From: Burkholderiaceae bacterium
Lineage (GTDB): Bacteria > Pseudomonadota > Gammaproteobacteria > Burkholderiales > Burkholderiaceae_C
Assembly (NCBI GenBank): GCA_919902775.1
Contig: CAKKRJ010000002.1
Span: 320,245 to 384,244 of the forward strand
Length of the DNA: 64,000 nt
Direction: 5' to 3'
Positions 1 to 15,142 of this stretch are shown one piece after another. Position 1 is the stretch's first letter. The number at the start of each line of letters is the position of its first letter. The position numbers and the translations under genes are program-made. The notes beneath the pieces were generated by a model, which saw nothing but the letters and a program-made list of their open reading frames with translations, made no database searches and had not been told where the DNA came from.

Positions 1-1
1 G

Positions 2-3000
2 CTCGATGGTGGAGCGGGCCATGACTCGCTGCTGGGCGGCACAGGCAATGACACGTTGAACGGCGGCAGCGGCAACGACACGCTGGACGGCGGTACAGGT
101 GCGGACTCTCTGGACGGTGGAATTGGCAACGACACGCTGGATGGTGGTGCAGATGCAGACACCTTGTTGGGAGGCGAGGGCGATGACTCTTTGCTGGGCG
201 GCACAGGCACGGACTCGCTGGACGGTGGCGATGGCAACGACACGCTGGATGGCGGCGCGGATGCCGATGTGCTCAACGGTGGTGCGGGCCATGACTCGCT
301 GCTGGGTGGCACAGGCAATGACACGTTGAACGGTGGTGTTGGCAACGACACGCTGGACGGCGGTGCAGGTGTGGACAGTGTGGTTGCAGGTGACGGTGAT
401 GACGTCATTGTGTTTGACGCCAACGATGTGCTCATGGACGGAGGCGCAGGCAATGACCGCCTGATCATCAAGGGTGCCACCGTTGACTTGACGACGCTGA
501 CGACAGGTCAGGTGAAAAACATCGAAACGCTTGATCTGACGGGCAATGGCAACAACACGGTGCAGTTGTCGGCAGCCAATGTGGCGAACATGGTGGACAG
601 CCGCAACCAGCTGAACGTCTGGGGAAATACGGGCGACAAGCTGATCTTGCCGGACCTGGACTGGGTGGCTGGCAGCGATGTCACAGAAAACGGCATCGTC
701 TACAAGACCTACACACGCGGTGTGTACACCCTGCGTGTGGATTCCGATGTGCAGGTGGCGTTTGAGCTAACAGACACCACAGGCAATGACACCCTGACAG
801 GGGGCGGTAATGATGATTCGATCACGGCTGCGCAAGGGGCGGACACACTGGACGGTGGGGCTGGTAACGACACCCTGGCGGGTGGCGATGGCAATGATTC
901 CATTTTGGGCGGCACAGGCACGGACTCGCTAGACGGTGGCGATGGCAACGACTCGCTCGATGGTGGCGCGGATGCCGATGTGCTCGATGGTGGAGCGGGC
1001 CATGACTCGCTGCTGGGCGGCACAGGCAATGACACGCTGAACGGTGGAGTTGGCAACGACACGCTGGACGGCGGTGAAGGTGTGGACAGTGTGGTTGCAG
1101 GTGACGGTGATGACGTCATTGTGTTTGACGCCAACGATGTGCTCATGGACGGAGGCGCAGGCAATGACCGCCTGATCATCAAGGGTGCCACCGTTGACTT
1201 GACGACGCTGACGACAGGTCAGGTGAAAAACATCGAAACGCTTGATCTGACGGGCAATGGCAACAACACGGTGCAGTTGTCGGCAGCCAATGTGGTGAAC
1301 ATGGTGGACAGCCGCAAACAGCTGAACGTCTGGGGCGATGTGGGCGACAAGCTGATCATGTCGGACCTCAACTGGGTGGCCGGCACCGATGTCATCGACG
1401 GTGGCATTACCTACAAGATATTCACCCTGAATGGGTACACCCTGCGTGTGGACTCCGATGTGCAGGTGGTCTTTGAAGTCAATGGCACAGCGAATGCAGA
1501 TACCCTCAGCGGCGGCGGCAACTCTGACTTGATCGATGCGAAAGAAGGCAACGACAGTGTCAGCGCCGGAGATGGAAACGACACGGTCACTGCGGGTTCC
1601 GGAAACGATACGGTTCTTGCCGGTTCGGGCAATGACAGCGTGGACGGTGGGGGCGGTAACGACCAACTGACAGGAGATGCCGGTAACGATACCTTGCTGG
1701 GCGATGCCGGCGCAGACACCTTGTCGGGCGGGACGGGCAACGACAGTCTTTCTGGTGGTAATGACAACGACAGTCTGTCTGGCGGTGAAGGTGCCGATAC
1801 GCTGGATGGTGGAACAGGCAATGACACCCTGGATGGGGGTGTCGGCGCAGACAGCTTGATTGCAGGTGATGGCGATGACACCCTGATTTTTGATGCCAGT
1901 GATGTTTTGATTGATGGCGGTGCAGGCACCGATACCTTGGTTGTACGCACATCTGAACTGGATCTGTCCACTTTGGTCAGCCCCACACTCTCGGGCATCG
2001 AGAAGATCCAGCTGGATCCTGCATTCACCACGGCACTGACACTGGACTACACATCGGTTTTGAACCTGTCTGACACAGCCAATACGCTGTACGTCACGGG
2101 TGACGATACCGACAGCGTGACACTGATTGGAAGCTGGACACAGGGGACGGACAGCACCACCGGCGGCGTCACCTACAAAACCTATACGTCCGGCACAGCA
2201 CCCAATGTTGTCACGGTGTACGTTCAAAACACCATCACATTGCTGCAACGCATGGAGGGTGATACCAACCCAAACAACCTGAATGATTTGTTGCAAGGGA
2301 CGAGCCAGGCAGATTTGCTGGATGGCAAGCTGGGCAACGACACCTTGCTGGGCGGCGGTGGCAATGATGTTTTGCGTGGCGGTCCAGGCAATGACTCGCT
2401 CGACGGTGGCGCTCAGAGCGACACGGCCGACTACAGTCTGGACACCGGTGCGGTCACCGTGAATCTGAACACGGGCACCGCAACCGATGGGACAGGTGGC
2501 ACGGACACCTTGCTCAACATCGAAAACGCCACAGGTGGATCGGGCAACGATTCGATCACTGGCAATGCCGAATTCAACCGCCTGGATGGCGGTGCTGGCA
2601 ATGACACATTGGATGGCGGCGTCGGCAACGACACCTTGCTGGGGGGCACTGGCCTTGATTCGCTTTTGGGTGGCGATGGCAACGACACCTTGTCGGGTGG
2701 CGCGGGCAATGACACGCTGTCGGGTGGAGCTGGCACCGATACGGCCGATTATTCTGCGTCCAGCGACACAGTGACACTCGATCTGAGTGCCGGTACAGCT
2801 TCGGACGGCACCGGTGGCACAGATACGCTTTCCAGCATCGAAAATGCCAAGGGGGGTACGGGCAATGACAGCCTGACGGGTGATGCCAATGCCAACCGGT
2901 TGGAGGGAGGTTCGGGCGACGACACCTTGGTGGGTGGCGCGGGCAACGATACCCTGGACGGGGGCGTTGGCACGGCCGATCTCGTGAGTTATGCCGCCAA

Positions 3001-6000
3001 TACTGTCAATCAGCCGGTCAACGTCAATTTGAACAGCGGCACAGCCACAGATGGTCTGGGTGGCACAGACACACTGCTCAACGTTGAAAACGCCTTGGGT
3101 GGCTCGGGTAACGACACCCTCACTGGCAGCTCGGGTGACAACCTGTTGATGGGTGGTGCAGGCGCCGACAGCATCGACGGTGGCGCTGGCAGCGACACCT
3201 TGCAAGGTGGCGACGGCAATGACACCCTCAAAGGGGGAACCGGCAGCGATGTGCTGCAGGGCGGTGCTGGCACTGACCTGGCCGATTTTTCCAACGAATC
3301 CGGCGCCATGACCATCAGCCTGGTCGATGGCAACATGAAATTCGGCACCACGGTCACCGACACGATGACCGATATGGAGAACGTGTCCGCCGGAACTGGC
3401 AATGACACGGTGGTCGGCGATGCAGGGAACAACGAAATCTGGGGCAACAGTGGCAACGATTCTGTCAGCGCAGGTGACGGTAATGATTCGTTGCGTGGTG
3501 GCGTTGGCAACGACACGCTCAATGGCGAAGGCGGTTCGGACACCGTGCTGTTTGATGATGTTGCGGGGCCGGTGGTCGTCAACCTGAGTGCAGCCGACAT
3601 CACGGTCAACAGCATAGCCGTCACGGCGGGTACCAGCCGAGGATTTGGCAGCTCGACCGCTGGAACTGACACCTTGCAGGGGATTGAAAACGTGGTGGCC
3701 TCAGGGGGTGCCGACACGGTGGTTGGCAGCGCTGGCAACAACATCATTGATGGCGCAGGCGGGGCTGACAGCATTGACGCTGGCGATGGCAATGACCAAG
3801 TGTACTTTGACGAATCTGATTCCAAGGTGGACGGTGGCGCAGGCACGGATACCTTGTTGATCCGTGCATCCACTTCCGTGGTGGACTTGACACTCACACG
3901 CGACGATGTGTTCACCAACTTTGAGGTGGTGGATTTGTCGGCCACAGGCAGTCAGCTGCTCAAGCTCTCGGATGCCGACGTGCGCGCGCTCTCGGGCGAC
4001 AACAACACGCTGATCGTCAACGGCACATCGGATGACACCGTGCGGTTGGTGGGGGCCTCTTGGCCGACCAGTCCGGCTGCACAGACCGAAAACATTGGTG
4101 GCAACGTCTACAACGTCTACAGTTTCACGGTCAGCGGTGTGACGACCACCATCAAAATTCAGCAAGGCGTTTCGGTGGGTTACCTGATCCAGGGTACAGA
4201 AGGCCCTGACAGCATGCCAGGCAGTGCCGGTGGCGACCAGTTCGAAGGCAATGGTGGAAACGACACCATCAACGCCGGTGCCGGTGATGACCGTGCCGAT
4301 GGCGGTGCGGGCAATGACAGCATCGTGGGAGATGCGGGCAACGACACCCTCTTGGGCGGTGATGGCAACGACACGCTGGATGGCGGTGTCGGCCATGACA
4401 GTCTGGATGGCGGTGCCGGCCATGACAGCTTGACCGGTGGTGCAGGGACCGACACCATCGTGGCGGGTGCAGGCGATGACTTCATCGACAGTGGCGCAGA
4501 CAATGACACGGTCAACGCAGGGGATGGCAACGACACGGTACTTGCCGGCACCGGTGATGACACCGTAGATGGTGGTGCAGGTGACGACAGCATCCAGGCC
4601 GGTGAGGGCAACGACAGCATCGTTGCGGGCATTGGTAACGACACCGTCAATGGTGGGCCTGGCAATGACACGCTCGACGGTGGTTCTGGTGTCGACTTGC
4701 TTGACTACAGCACCGACACCTCGGGTGTCACCGTCAATCTGGTGAACGGGTCGACTTCATCGACCACATCCGGGACCGATGCCATTTCGAATTTCGAAAA
4801 CGTGACGGGCGGTACGGGCAATGACAGCATCACCGGCTCTGACGCGTCGAACCAAATCATCGGCGGTGGTGGTGTCGACACCATCAACGCGGGTGCTGGC
4901 GATGACTGGGTTCTGTATGACCCCAACGATGCCACGGTGGACGGTGGTGCGGGCAATGACACCTTGGCGATTCAGACATCGCCGGTGGACTTTACCGCGA
5001 TCAACGACAGCAAATACATCGGGTTTGAAGCACTTGACCTGACCAATCCAACAGGCATCAGCGGCAACCAGACGGTCACACTGGGCTTGACAGACGTCAT
5101 GGTGTTTTCCAACACCAGCGACGAACTCAAAATTCATGGCGATGCAGGCGACACCGTCATTTTGTCGGGCAACTGGACCGTGATCGGCACCCAGCCTGTG
5201 ATTTACAGCGAAAGCGTCACGCAGCAGTACGTGAAGATGCAAATGACCGATCCGTTGACAGGCAACCCGGTGACCGTTCTGGTCGATCCCGAAGTTTCGG
5301 TCAAATTGATCATCACCGGTACCGAAACCAGCAATACAACGACTTTGGGTCTGGACACGCTGGTCGGTGGCGCAGGGGATGACACGGTGTTGGGTTTGTC
5401 CGGCGCTGACTCGATCGATGGCGGTGCAGGGGCCGACAGCATCGTTGCTGGTTCTGGCAACGACACCATTGTCTTTGATGCAAAAGACACGCGCATCGAT
5501 GGTGGGGCTGACTCTGACACTTTGAAGTTTGCCAGCACGGCCGATGGTGTGATTCTGGACTTGACCACGACCAGCCAGAACATCACCGCTGTTGAAGTGA
5601 TCGACATCACCGGCAAGACCACTGCGCCTGCTGGCGACAACACGCTCGTGCTTGACGTTGGCAGCCTGGCTGCGCTTGCGCCAGCCTCCAACACCCTCAC
5701 CATTGACGGCGATGCCGGTGACGCGGTGTTCCTGGTCGGTAGCAACTGGGGCACGCCGACGCTCACCAACGGCTACAACGTTTATACGGTCACAGACCCG
5801 ATCGGGGGGGGGACGTATACCTTGAACATCAAGGCCGCCATCACCTCGGGCAATATGGTGGTGGGCTATACCAGTGGCAATGACACCACCGTGACGGGCT
5901 CTTCGGGGGATGACCTGGTTCGTGCGCTGGCAGGGGATGACCTGGTCAATGGCGGCGCAGGCAGTGACCTGATCGATGCCGGTACGGGCAACGATACGAT

Positions 6001-9000
6001 CTTGTTCGATGCCACCGATGCCATCGTCGATGGTGGTGTGGGTACAGACACGTTGAAGTCCACCGGCACTGCCATGGACATGACCGCAGTCAACGATGCC
6101 GTGTTCAAGAACATCGAAGTCATTGATCTGGTGGCCGGCAGCCCGAACACGACCTTGACCATGGCCTCGGCCGATGTGGCGGCGCTCAATGCCGACAAAA
6201 CGGTGTCGGTTTTGGGCGATGCCAGTGATGCAGTGGCCCTGCAGGGCAACTGGACGCAAGGCAGCAATTTCACCGATGCCAACAGCGTTGTCTATCAGAC
6301 GTTCACCCTCGACGGTGCCACTGTACGTGTCCAGTCGGGTGTTCCGGTCAACATCACCTACACCGGCACCAGCCAGGCTGACCAGATGGTCTCTGGTGCC
6401 GGTAACCAGTCCATCACTGGCGGTGCAGGTGCCGACTACCTCAGTGGCGGCGCGGGCAACGACACCCTCAACAGTGGGGCCGGTGATGACGCGCTGGTTT
6501 ATGACAGTGCCGACAGTTCGATCATTGGCGGCACAGGCACCGACACGCTCAAGGTGTCGGGTACAGGACAGACGCTGGACTTGACCACGGTCGCCAACTC
6601 GGTCATTGCAGGCATTGAAAAGATTGATTTAAGTGGCACGGGTGACAACGTGCTGGTGCTCAATCCGGACGATTTGCAGGCGCTTTCCACTGAAACAGAC
6701 ACCCTGATCGTGACCGGCAACGTGGGCGATTCGCTGCGCCTGGCAGGAACGACTTGGGAGTCTCGTGGCTCGGAGCTGGTGGCGGGCATCACCTACAACA
6801 AGTATGTGGGTGTGGCCACAGACGGTTCCACGGTCACTTTGCTGGCAGGCTTGCGCCTTGTCAAAGGCGATGAAATCACAGGTGTATCAGGGTCTGACAG
6901 CCTGACAGGTTCGGCAGGTGGTGACAAGATCGAAGGCCTTGCCGGTAACGACACGCTCGATGGTGCTGCCGGTGCCGATCTGCTGTATGGCGGTGACGGT
7001 GCTGATGTGTTGGTCTATGGCCGTGAAGACACGGTACAAGACGGTGGTGCCGGTACGGACACGCTGGACGTCAGAACATCGGGTGAAATCATCGACCTCC
7101 AACTGGCCGGACGCCAGGATGGCGGCAGCTTGCAGCCGACCTTGGTCAGCTTGGAAAGCATCAACCTCAACACCACGGGGGCCAATTACCTCATTTTGGA
7201 CGAAGCCACGGTGCGTGGCCTGACTGGTGCGACGGCTGCAACATCTATTGCGGTCGGCGGCAACAGTGATGACATCATTTTTGTTGATGGAATTACCACA
7301 CCGGCCGATCTGACAACGGTCACCACCACCGTGACCCTGAGTGGCGGCTCGACGATCAATCTGACCGGTGGTGTGACCGTCAAGGCAGTGATCAAGGACG
7401 ATGCCGATGCGGTCAACACCGACGACAGCATCACCGGAACTGCCGGACAAGACGCCATCAAATCTGGCGTTGGCAAAGACACGCTGGACGGGGGCGCTGG
7501 AGCGGACATCCTCTACGCTGGTGCGGGCGATGACGTGGTCTACCACGATGCGGCCGATCTTCGTGTTTTCGGTGAAAGCGGCACCGACACGCTGGTGGTG
7601 ACGGCCGTCGATGCCAATGGAGGCATTTCTGCCACGACTGGAGGCACCAACACTGCAGCGGGTGACATTGATTTCACGACCACAGCGGGAACGGTCTACA
7701 GCGGGTTCGAAGTCATCAGCGTGCGTGGCAATGGGAACCAAACCATCAAGCTTGACGCGCCATCTGTGCTGGCCATGTCGGACACCGACAAGATGACCGT
7801 CAAAGGCGATCTGGGTGATGTGCTCAAGCTCTATGGTGCCTGGACTGCTGCAGGGGTCGAATCCGATGCAGAGGGCAAGATTTACAACATCTTGCAAAAG
7901 GGCGATGCCTTTGTCAGCGTTGAGCAAACGATGACGCTGCAGATCATCAACGAACTGGGGACGACCACCAAGATCGGGTCCGACGGCAACGACGATTTGA
8001 ATGTGCCCACGAACGGTGGCGCATTGGCTGGCGATGGCGACGACATCCTTCGCATTTTCAACTCCGCCTATACCGGTGTGGACGGTGGACGTGGTTATGA
8101 CAAGGTCTATTACGAGTTGTCAGGGTCGACCAACACGACCCAGATCATCAATACCTTGTTGATTCCACAGACCGGATTGACCAACATTGAAGAAATTGAC
8201 CTGACACGTGACAACACGGCCTTGACTGCGACGCAGGATTCTTACCGCAATTACGCGCCGAACAAACTCATCATCAGCCCAGAAAAATTGCTGGAGATGA
8301 CCGATGCAGACGGCATTTTGATTGTTCGCGGCAACCCTGCCATTTATAACCATTACGATCCATTGACCAACCGCTGGGACAGCTGGGATGGGATCAGCCG
8401 CTCCCAAGATGTCATTGATTTATTGGGTGACTGGGGTGACATGGTCACCAACGTCTCCACCGTGAGTTACAACGGCGAGACCTTCACGCAAGTCATTGCA
8501 CCCAATGGCGCCAAGTTGCTCTACACCCCTGGCTTGACCTCGACGGTGGTCAATCCAACGCCTCAACTGTCTGCGTTCTCGGTTGCCTATGACGATGGGG
8601 CCTACCTGGTCGGCTCGGGCATTGACCAGTACGCGGGCTGGAAGGTGGAAAACGCAGGGGATGTGAACAAAGACGGCATTGATGACATGATCATCAACGC
8701 CCGCGATAAAGCCTTTGTGGTCTTTGGCACGGAGTCCATGGCCGGTCAGTTTGACCTGGCCAACCTGGGCGACCGAGGCTTCACCATCTCGGGCGTGGGG
8801 ACAGGAAATTTCAGCAGCGACAACCCCTATTGGAACTTCTCTGATCCAAGCCAATGGGCCTATGCCAACAAGGCGACATACCAAAATGGCTTGAGTGCGA
8901 TTGGTGATGTGAACGGTGACGGCATTGCCGATTTGGCCTCAAACGTCTATGGCAACAACGGCCTGATCAAAGTTATTTATGGCCGAACAGACTGGAGCAA

Positions 9001-12000
9001 CATCGACATTTCGTCATCTTCGTTCTTGTCTTCTGCGAGCAACGGCTACAGCATCCAGTTGAAGGGTTTTGGCGTTGATTCGTCTTATACAGACTCTACC
9101 GAAAACATCACCAGCGCAACAGTCATCAAGGCCGTTGGCGATGTGAACGGAGACGGGTATGCAGACTTTGTTGTGTCGAACCCCTATGCAACATATGACG
9201 GTTCGTCGCCTACTTCTGCGACCAGTACCAAGGGCGTCAGTTATTTGTTCTTTGGCAATGGTTCCGGCGGTAATCTGAGCTGGACTGGCACGTCAAACAG
9301 TTATATACCTACGGTCAAGCAAACCAATTATGGGTATACCAGTTGGTATTCAGGTGCCAGCTACGTTGTTTATGTGAATGGCGTAACCACCGGTGCTTAT
9401 ATTACTGGCTACACAACGAATGCCTATTCTCCTGGTGGCACGGAGACTTTGTTGCTCAGCAAAGATGTTGTGATCCCCGCTGGCGCGACCATTACTGTTC
9501 GTGATTTGTCAGGGGCAACCACTTATTTGACATTTCAATCCACAAACACAGAGTCAATTGGTTTGCCCAATGCGCAGGCAAACAAGTCGATTGCCATTTT
9601 GTCGGATGCAGCGAATCCAACACACATTGGTGCTGACGTGACGGGATTGGGCGACATCAACGGCGATGGTTATGCGGACTTCCTCGTCGGTGGCCCCGGC
9701 TTCCAGGAAACGGGCGTCAACGGGCAGACAGATTACAGCGGCAGTGGCTACATTGTGTTCGGCAAAGCCGATGGATGGGGCAATACGGTGGTGGTCCAGC
9801 GCGATTTGACAGCGCCGACCATCAGCACGTTCAGTCCAGCAGATGACAGTGCCTATGTTTCACTCACAGGCAATTTGCAAGCCAACTTCTCCGAGTCCGT
9901 CAAGGCCGGCACAGGCTTGATTCTTCTCTACAACACCAGCACAGGGCGTGTGGTGGAAAGCTTCAATGTGGCCACTGGTTTGGGCAACATGGGCGGCAAA
10001 CTCGTCATTTCTGGCACGAGTGTGGTCCTCAACCCGTTTGCCGCTTTGCAGACCTCCACGGGCTACCATGTGCAGGTGCAATCGGGCGCGATCTTGGACT
10101 TGGCAGGCAACACCTACTTGGGTATCGCCGATTCGAATTCGACCACCTGGAACTTCACAAGCACATCTTCGGCCTTGACCGATGTCACGGCTCCTGCGTT
10201 GACAACCTCCTTCGAGGTGAGGGCTTCGAATGTGGCCTATGGTGACCAGACCGCCAGTTACAGCATCAATGGTGGTGCATCGCCCACCGGTATTTTGACG
10301 CGTGCGTCCACCTACAGTTCTAATGAACCAACCTATCGCTTCGAGATCAACTTCTCGGAGGCCATCAAGCCGTATGGCACCTTCACCCTGAAAGAGGGAT
10401 CTACCGTCATTGAAACGTATGACCTCCAAACGGGCATGGGCTCGCGCGGTGGTTCCATCCAGTTGTCGAGCAATGGGGTCGATGGCACCAAGGTCTATGT
10501 CAGCCCCTTCACCAGCCTGAAGGGGGCTGCCTCGCACTCATTCCAGATTGATGCGGTGCAAGATTCGGCTGGCAATGAAATTGCAGGCGGAACCGTCAGC
10601 TTCAGCTTCACGACCGCGGCCGACAGCACGGCCGCTTTGTTGCAGAAGACGGATGGGACAACCGCCATGCGGGGTTCTGTGGTGGATGGCGCGACAGGGG
10701 TGCTGACCGAGCAGAGTTTGACATTCCAGGCCACCGAGGCATTGCTCTTGGGCTCGAGCGGGGTCATTGAAATCCGCGATTATTCCAGTTACGACACGGC
10801 ACACGCCTTCCTTTCCTTCAACCTCGCAGATGCAACAGCGCGCACGACCAGCAATGGGGTGGTCACGGTGACGGCAACCGACGGGTCGTCCGTCATGGTG
10901 CTGGATGGCAAGTCCTTGACCATCAATCCATCAGCTGCTTTGGCGTACAACACCCGTTATGCGCTGTACATTGAAGCGGGCGCATTGACGGACCTGGATG
11001 GCACCAACGTAGTTCGCGGAACTTATGGTTACACAGACAGGACTGCTGTTTCTGGTTCTGCCGCCTACACCAGCAAGGACACGCTGGACTTCACGACCAT
11101 CAATGGTTTGTCGACCGCGGCCGGTGGCAATGCGGTCGACCACTCGCTGAAAGTGGCTGTCAACGACAACATCGAAATCACCTTCACTGAAAGTGTCCAG
11201 GCGGGCACGGCGACAGCGGCCAGCAAGTTCATCAAACTCTACGATGCCACCGGGCGTCTTGTTCAGAGCTTTGACGTGACGTCTTCAGCGGGCGACATCA
11301 CGTTCACCGGCTCGAAAGTGGTGCTGAATCCGACCGATTCACTCAAACTGGCCAGTGGCTACTATGTGACGGTGGATGCCAATGCAATTGAAGCCAAAAA
11401 CCATACCGGAACTTTTTATACCGGCGTGTCGAATGCCACCACACTGACGTTCAGCACAGAGGCTGCATCCCAGATTGATCCGGGACAATCCACATGGAGT
11501 GAGTACCAGTATGTACAAAATAACTGGAACGGCGCCTCCGCTGGTGAATGGGCAGGGCAGGCCGTAGAAGCTGTTGGCGACTTTGATGGCGATGGTGTGA
11601 ACGACTTCATCGTGGGCACTTACCAAAAGGTGGCCGATGCTTCGGTGACTGGTGGTTTTGCCTACGGCAAGTTTTATGTGGTGTTTGGCAAGGCGGGCGA
11701 GTGGGCACCCATCACCACGATCGACCAACTCAAGGCCCAAGGCCGGGTGGTGGAGCTTTATGGCACGGCCAGCAACTGGATTTCGCGCATCGTCGAATTT
11801 GGCGACATGAACCAAGACGGCTATGCCGATCTGTTGTTGTCCTCGGGCGGAAAAACGCCCAACAACGACACCGACAACTCCAACGATCCTTCGATCAGCA
11901 ACGATGGTGACAAGGACGCCGGTGCCGTGTTTGTCGTGTTCGGCCAGGACCGCAGTTCGTGGGCTTCCAAAGTCAGTGTGACCAATCTGGGGGATCAGGG

Positions 12001-15000
12001 CCTGGAGATCACCGGTGGCTTGCCACAAGAGCAGCTGGGTTATTCCATCGCGGCAGGTGATTTCAACAACGACGGCACGGTGGACATCTTGACGGGCATG
12101 CCGGTCAACCACCGTGACGGTTTTGCTTCCGGAGAGGGGTTTGTCATCAATGGCGGGGACTTTACGGCGTCTCTGCTGGAAGTGGGTACGTCATTGGCGG
12201 ATGTGATGGTCGGCGATTACAACGCCGATCGGCTGTCTGGTAGTGGCGGCAATGACACCATCCACGGCTTGGGCGGGGCAGACATTTTGCGTGGTGGTGA
12301 GGGCGATGACACCATCTCTGTGTCGGATTTGGACTTTGTCTTGGTGGATGGCGGCACGGGCACGGACACCCTGCAATTCAAAGGCCACAACATCCACCTG
12401 GATTTGACAGGTTACGCCGGTGCCAGCTTGCGCAGCTTTGAAAAGATTGACATCACTGGGGATGGTGCCAACAGCCTCATTTTCAACTACCGTGAAGCGG
12501 TGTACATGATAGAGCGGCAGTTGTCTCAGGCATACGGTCAGTTCACCGCCATCACCATCGATGGTGACAGCGATGACACGCTGACCATGGAAGGCCCATG
12601 GGCGCAAGTGGCTTCTGCAAGTGGTTACACCACCTATGCTTTGGATGGCATCTATGTCAAGGTGAAGAGTGAAATCAATGAGACGGTCGCTGGATGGACG
12701 ATTCCTTTCCCGGGCGCGACCATCGACCTGATGGGGACCAACTATCCGACGTACAACAGTTCCACCAATACAGGAATGCGCGTCAGCGCATTGACGAATG
12801 GCAGCGCCAACTCGGACGCCTCTTGGGGCAGCTACCTGATCAACATCGGCGATGTGAACCAGGATGGTTATGAGGACTTTGCCTACCGGGACTGGCAGGC
12901 AAGCTCTACAACATTGCCTTATGTCAGCAGGTCTGCGGGACCTTACAGTAATGGTTGGCAGTATTCAGATTCTTCAAATACAACGGTGACTTATTACAAC
13001 GGCAATCTGAAAATCGTTTACGGCAAGGCTGAAGGGATTGGCGATGTGGATTTGGGAAATCTCACCACATCCGCAGGTTCGATTTCAGCGGGCATGAGTT
13101 TGACAGGCTCTGCCAGTGTGACCGACAGATTTGGGCAAGGCGTCGCCAATTTGGGTGACATCAACGGGGATGGCAAAGACGATCTGGTGATCGTTTCGCC
13201 TCACAGCAGTACCACGTTGACTTTCACGGAGGGAGGCAGCATCACAGGCAGCAGCAGCACCTGGCAATCAGACAGCTGGACGCCTTCGTACAACGGACGC
13301 ATTTACTTCTTCCTTGGGGGCAACAACGCCTTGGTGACAGGCACCAGTGTGAATGTGACCACCAACACCTTGAATGATGATTACGCAGGGACAAGTGGGA
13401 GCTCGGTCACGTTGCCAACGACCACGGCGGGGCTACCCAATGAGAGTTCGGGAACTGAAACGACGACGTACACCTATTCCAACGAGTCGGATGTGGCTGA
13501 CAGTACATTGATTGGATCCAACAATACATATTTAGGCAGTTCATGGCAGCCTGTGGGCGTAGGCGACGTCGATGGCGATGGTTATGACGATTTCATCACG
13601 GGCAATAGCAATGGCTATTTGGTGTTTGGCAAAGCCAGTTGGAGTGACGTTTCCAGTTTGACTGCGGATGTGAATTCTTGGTCAGCATCAGGATTTCGAT
13701 CCATCAGTCTTGGAACTTGGAACAACGGCATTCAGGCCGCAGGCGATATGAACGGTGATGGCTATGCCGACTTCATGTTAGGTAATGATGGTTACCGCTA
13801 TGTTGTTCTGGGCGGGTCAACGGGTTGGACTAACTTCACACAGTCTAATATTTTGACCACACTGAACGGCACAAATAAGCCCTTGGCGACGCGCATCGTG
13901 CCTGAAGTCGGGCTGCCATTGAATGCTTCCGGTTACGCCTCTGGCTCAGCAGTTGAGTCTCTTGATGGGGGCAACATGAAGTCTCTGGGCGATATCAACG
14001 GAGATGGCTACACCGACTTTCTGTTTGCCGCGCCCTATTCCAACGATTACAACGCCAAAGACAATGGCGGTGCTTACGTCGTGTTGGGCAAAGGGTCGGG
14101 TTGGGGCACCGACATCAATCTGGCCACCTTGGCTTCCACAGGATCCGGATTCCGAATCACAGGCTCGGTGGATGCCGCTTATGCGGGCTACAACATGGCC
14201 TCTGCCGGCGACGTCAATGGCGATGGACTGGATGATTTCCTGATCACCGAGTTTGGTGATTATGAGAGTGACAACGGGACTAGCGCAGGCGGCCGTGGAT
14301 CTTCCTATCTGCTGTTTGGCCGCCAAAGCGGGTGGAAAGACATCAATCTGCTGGAGGTGCAGGACTACGGCATACAGTTGCTCGACGGCGGTTGGTCAAC
14401 TTATGGCTGGCAAGGAATGGGAGACGTTGACGGTGATGGTTATGACGACTTGGGCTATTCCACCACGACAGGCGGCAAGATCTTCTACGGAACTTCCTAC
14501 CTGACGTATGGCACCAATGTGGGTGTTCAGCATGTCACCACGACCACTGGCGGCACCCTCACTGCGACACTGGGTGACTCGATCGCCCCCAATCCGAATG
14601 CAGGCATGGACCGTCTGATCGGTAACGCCGGCAACGACACCCTCAACGGTGACGGTGGCCGCGATGTGTTGATCGGTGGTGCGGGCAACGATGTGTTGAA
14701 GATCGCCGATGGCAACTTCTTCAAGCTGGATGGTGGAACGGGCGTCGACACGGTGCTGGTTCAGCAGACCAATGCTGCTAATCCGTTGACGCTTGATTTC
14801 AGTGCGATCATGAATTCGCGCATCGAGAACATCGAAGTGCTGCAGTTGGGTGAAGGTGCGCAATCGGTCAAGCTCAATGCCACCGATGTACTGAACATGA
14901 CGGGCGAGGCCAACAGTGCCGTGGCGAATGCGAGCTATCGCAAGGGCAATGTGTTGGTCATCGACACGGCCGCCGGATCGGGCGCTGACACGGCCGATAC

Positions 15001-15139
15001 GGTGGAGTTGACGGGTGGTGGCTGGTCGGACACCACCGTGGACACCACGGTGACAGGCTTGACAGGCACCTTCTCTGTTTACCAGAACAGCACCAAGAAC
15101 ATTTATGTTCTGGTGGATGCCACAGCGAGCCTGACTTAA
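2..15139 (+). CDS. Giant RTX / FG-GAP / Ig-like repeat protein, 5' end outside window
   Basis: The frame is open from the left edge, so the true start is upstream; 5045 residues are visible. From nt 1 to about 8560, nonapeptide RTX repeats (GGxGxDxL, Ca2+-binding beta-roll) alternate with about eleven roughly 120-residue modules of the type 'NIExIDLTGxGxNTL...DVxALS...V.GD.GDxVxLxGxW'. Next come FG-GAP/integrin-like repeats (about 8590-9800), roughly four Ig-like domains of SbsA/Big_5 type (about 9815-11460), FG-GAP repeats, an RTX module (about 12200-12690), more FG-GAP repeats and a final RTX module (14570-15130). At least fourteen D-x-(N/D)-x-DG-x-x-D loops are visible. The C-terminus is short and uncharged (ends VDATASLT), as in type I secretion substrates. 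The exporter genes follow 3 bp downstream, so this is probably their substrate: a secreted surface adhesin, matrix or S-layer-like protein. No catalytic domain is recognised in the visible part; the N-terminus could hold one. Confidence 0.9.
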   Translation, partial: LDGGAGHDSLLGGTGNDTLNGGSGNDTLDGGTGADSLDGGIGNDTLDGGADADTLLGGEGDDSLLGGTGTDSLDGGDGNDTLDGGADADVLNGGAGHDSLLGGTGNDTLNGGVGNDTLDGGAGVDSVVAGDGDDVIVFDANDVLMDGGAGNDRLIIKGATVDLTTLTTGQVKNIETLDLTGNGNNTVQLSAANVANMVDSRNQLNVWGNTGDKLILPDLDWVAGSDVTENGIVYKTYTRGVYTLRVDSDVQVAFELTDTTGNDTLTGGGNDDSITAAQGADTLDGGAGNDTLAGGDGNDSILGGTGTDSLDGGDGNDSLDGGADADVLDGGAGHDSLLGGTGNDTLNGGVGNDTLDGGEGVDSVVAGDGDDVIVFDANDVLMDGGAGNDRLIIKGATVDLTTLTTGQVKNIETLDLTGNGNNTVQLSAANVVNMVDSRKQLNVWGDVGDKLIMSDLNWVAGTDVIDGGITYKIFTLNGYTLRVDSDVQVVFEVNGTANADTLSGGGNSDLIDAKEGNDSVSAGDGNDTVTAGSGNDTVLAGSGNDSVDGGGGNDQLTGDAGNDTLLGDAGADTLSGGTGNDSLSGGNDNDSLSGGEGADTLDGGTGNDTLDGGVGADSLIAGDGDDTLIFDASDVLIDGGAGTDTLVVRTSELDLSTLVSPTLSGIEKIQLDPAFTTALTLDYTSVLNLSDTANTLYVTGDDTDSVTLIGSWTQGTDSTTGGVTYKTYTSGTAPNVVTVYVQNTITLLQRMEGDTNPNNLNDLLQGTSQADLLDGKLGNDTLLGGGGNDVLRGGPGNDSLDGGAQSDTADYSLDTGAVTVNLNTGTATDGTGGTDTLLNIENATGGSGNDSITGNAEFNRLDGGAGNDTLDGGVGNDTLLGGTGLDSLLGGDGNDTLSGGAGNDTLSGGAGTDTADYSASSDTVTLDLSAGTASDGTGGTDTLSSIENAKGGTGNDSLTGDANANRLEGGSGDDTLVGGAGNDTLDGGVGTADLVSYAANTVNQPVNVNLNSGTATDGLGGTDTLLNVENALGGSGNDTLTGSSGDNLLMGGAGADSIDGGAGSDTLQGGDGNDTLKGGTGSDVLQGGAGTDLADFSNESGAMTISLVDGNMKFGTTVTDTMTDMENVSAGTGNDTVVGDAGNNEIWGNSGNDSVSAGDGNDSLRGGVGNDTLNGEGGSDTVLFDDVAGPVVVNLSAADITVNSIAVTAGTSRGFGSSTAGTDTLQGIENVVASGGADTVVGSAGNNIIDGAGGADSIDAGDGNDQVYFDESDSKVDGGAGTDTLLIRASTSVVDLTLTRDDVFTNFEVVDLSATGSQLLKLSDADVRALSGDNNTLIVNGTSDDTVRLVGASWPTSPAAQTENIGGNVYNVYSFTVSGVTTTIKIQQGVSVGYLIQGTEGPDSMPGSAGGDQFEGNGGNDTINAGAGDDRADGGAGNDSIVGDAGNDTLLGGDGNDTLDGGVGHDSLDGGAGHDSLTGGAGTDTIVAGAGDDFIDSGADNDTVNAGDGNDTVLAGTGDDTVDGGAGDDSIQAGEGNDSIVAGIGNDTVNGGPGNDTLDGGSGVDLLDYSTDTSGVTVNLVNGSTSSTTSGTDAISNFENVTGGTGNDSITGSDASNQIIGGGGVDTINAGAGDDWVLYDPNDATVDGGAGNDTLAIQTSPVDFTAINDSKYIGFEALDLTNPTGISGNQTVTLGLTDVMVFSNTSDELKIHGDAGDTVILSGNWTVIGTQPVIYSESVTQQYVKMQMTDPLTGNPVTVLVDPEVSVKLIITGTETSNTTTLGLDTLVGGAGDDTVLGLSGADSIDGGAGADSIVAGSGNDTIVFDAKDTRIDGGADSDTLKFASTADGVILDLTTTSQNITAVEVIDITGKTTAPAGDNTLVLDVGSLAALAPASNTLTIDGDAGDAVFLVGSNWGTPTLTNGYNVYTVTDPIGGGTYTLNIKAAITSGNMVVGYTSGNDTTVTGSSGDDLVRALAGDDLVNGGAGSDLIDAGTGNDTILFDATDAIVDGGVGTDTLKSTGTAMDMTAVNDAVFKNIEVIDLVAGSPNTTLTMASADVAALNADKTVSVLGDASDAVALQGNWTQGSNFTDANSVVYQTFTLDGATVRVQSGVPVNITYTGTSQADQMVSGAGNQSITGGAGADYLSGGAGNDTLNSGAGDDALVYDSADSSIIGGTGTDTLKVSGTGQTLDLTTVANSVIAGIEKIDLSGTGDNVLVLNPDDLQALSTETDTLIVTGNVGDSLRLAGTTWESRGSELVAGITYNKYVGVATDGSTVTLLAGLRLVKGDEITGVSGSDSLTGSAGGDKIEGLAGNDTLDGAAGADLLYGGDGADVLVYGREDTVQDGGAGTDTLDVRTSGEIIDLQLAGRQDGGSLQPTLVSLESINLNTTGANYLILDEATVRGLTGATAATSIAVGGNSDDIIFVDGITTPADLTTVTTTVTLSGGSTINLTGGVTVKAVIKDDADAVNTDDSITGTAGQDAIKSGVGKDTLDGGAGADILYAGAGDDVVYHDAADLRVFGESGTDTLVVTAVDANGGISATTGGTNTAAGDIDFTTTAGTVYSGFEVISVRGNGNQTIKLDAPSVLAMSDTDKMTVKGDLGDVLKLYGAWTAAGVESDAEGKIYNILQKGDAFVSVEQTMTLQIINELGTTTKIGSDGNDDLNVPTNGGALAGDGDDILRIFNSAYTGVDGGRGYDKVYYELSGSTNTTQIINTLLIPQTGLTNIEEIDLTRDNTALTATQDSYRNYAPNKLIISPEKLLEMTDADGILIVRGNPAIYNHYDPLTNRWDSWDGISRSQDVIDLLGDWGDMVTNVSTVSYNGETFTQVIAPNGAKLLYTPGLTSTVVNPTPQLSAFSVAYDDGAYLVGSGIDQYAGWKVENAGDVNKDGIDDMIINARDKAFVVFGTESMAGQFDLANLGDRGFTISGVGTGNFSSDNPYWNFSDPSQWAYANKATYQNGLSAIGDVNGDGIADLASNVYGNNGLIKVIYGRTDWSNIDISSSSFLSSASNGYSIQLKGFGVDSSYTDSTENITSATVIKAVGDVNGDGYADFVVSNPYATYDGSSPTSATSTKGVSYLFFGNGSGGNLSWTGTSNSYIPTVKQTNYGYTSWYSGASYVVYVNGVTTGAYITGYTTNAYSPGGTETLLLSKDVVIPAGATITVRDLSGATTYLTFQSTNTESIGLPNAQANKSIAILSDAANPTHIGADVTGLGDINGDGYADFLVGGPGFQETGVNGQTDYSGSGYIVFGKADGWGNTVVVQRDLTAPTISTFSPADDSAYVSLTGNLQANFSESVKAGTGLILLYNTSTGRVVESFNVATGLGNMGGKLVISGTSVVLNPFAALQTSTGYHVQVQSGAILDLAGNTYLGIADSNSTTWNFTSTSSALTDVTAPALTTSFEVRASNVAYGDQTASYSINGGASPTGILTRASTYSSNEPTYRFEINFSEAIKPYGTFTLKEGSTVIETYDLQTGMGSRGGSIQLSSNGVDGTKVYVSPFTSLKGAASHSFQIDAVQDSAGNEIAGGTVSFSFTTAADSTAALLQKTDGTTAMRGSVVDGATGVLTEQSLTFQATEALLLGSSGVIEIRDYSSYDTAHAFLSFNLADATARTTSNGVVTVTATDGSSVMVLDGKSLTINPSAALAYNTRYALYIEAGALTDLDGTNVVRGTYGYTDRTAVSGSAAYTSKDTLDFTTINGLSTAAGGNAVDHSLKVAVNDNIEITFTESVQAGTATAASKFIKLYDATGRLVQSFDVTSSAGDITFTGSKVVLNPTDSLKLASGYYVTVDANAIEAKNHTGTFYTGVSNATTLTFSTEAASQIDPGQSTWSEYQYVQNNWNGASAGEWAGQAVEAVGDFDGDGVNDFIVGTYQKVADASVTGGFAYGKFYVVFGKAGEWAPITTIDQLKAQGRVVELYGTASNWISRIVEFGDMNQDGYADLLLSSGGKTPNNDTDNSNDPSISNDGDKDAGAVFVVFGQDRSSWASKVSVTNLGDQGLEITGGLPQEQLGYSIAAGDFNNDGTVDILTGMPVNHRDGFASGEGFVINGGDFTASLLEVGTSLADVMVGDYNADRLSGSGGNDTIHGLGGADILRGGEGDDTISVSDLDFVLVDGGTGTDTLQFKGHNIHLDLTGYAGASLRSFEKIDITGDGANSLIFNYREAVYMIERQLSQAYGQFTAITIDGDSDDTLTMEGPWAQVASASGYTTYALDGIYVKVKSEINETVAGWTIPFPGATIDLMGTNYPTYNSSTNTGMRVSALTNGSANSDASWGSYLINIGDVNQDGYEDFAYRDWQASSTTLPYVSRSAGPYSNGWQYSDSSNTTVTYYNGNLKIVYGKAEGIGDVDLGNLTTSAGSISAGMSLTGSASVTDRFGQGVANLGDINGDGKDDLVIVSPHSSTTLTFTEGGSITGSSSTWQSDSWTPSYNGRIYFFLGGNNALVTGTSVNVTTNTLNDDYAGTSGSSVTLPTTTAGLPNESSGTETTTYTYSNESDVADSTLIGSNNTYLGSSWQPVGVGDVDGDGYDDFITGNSNGYLVFGKASWSDVSSLTADVNSWSASGFRSISLGTWNNGIQAAGDMNGDGYADFMLGNDGYRYVVLGGSTGWTNFTQSNILTTLNGTNKPLATRIVPEVGLPLNASGYASGSAVESLDGGNMKSLGDINGDGYTDFLFAAPYSNDYNAKDNGGAYVVLGKGSGWGTDINLATLASTGSGFRITGSVDAAYAGYNMASAGDVNGDGLDDFLITEFGDYESDNGTSAGGRGSSYLLFGRQSGWKDINLLEVQDYGIQLLDGGWSTYGWQGMGDVDGDGYDDLGYSTTTGGKIFYGTSYLTYGTNVGVQHVTTTTGGTLTATLGDSIAPNPNAGMDRLIGNAGNDTLNGDGGRDVLIGGAGNDVLKIADGNFFKLDGGTGVDTVLVQQTNAANPLTLDFSAIMNSRIENIEVLQLGEGAQSVKLNATDVLNMTGEANSAVANASYRKGNVLVIDTAAGSGADTADTVELTGGGWSDTTVDTTVTGLTGTFSVYQNSTKNIYVLVDATASLT
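361..1311 (+). repeat. 711-bp tandem duplication inside the RTX gene
   Basis: The stretch around 361-600 recurs almost unchanged at about 1072-1311, an offset of 711 bp (237 codons, so in frame). Similarity extends leftward through the RTX repeats (about 200-360 against 911-1071). The first 60 bases of the window resemble the same unit again, suggesting that further copies lie upstream. The near identity at DNA level indicates recent duplication of a whole RTX-plus-linker unit, unlike the diverged modules after nt 1500. Confidence 0.8.
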
Positions 15140-15142
15140 GCG

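Noticed and set aside
929-3205. Long open frame of 758 codons on the minus strand
   Set aside because: It is antisense to the RTX repeats; the periodic composition removes stop codons on both strands and the peptide is low-complexity without a known domain.
1-5000. Regular short repeats resembling a CRISPR array
   Set aside because: The periodicity is 27 bp per RTX nonapeptide triplet unit and is translated; there are no unique spacers and no cas genes.
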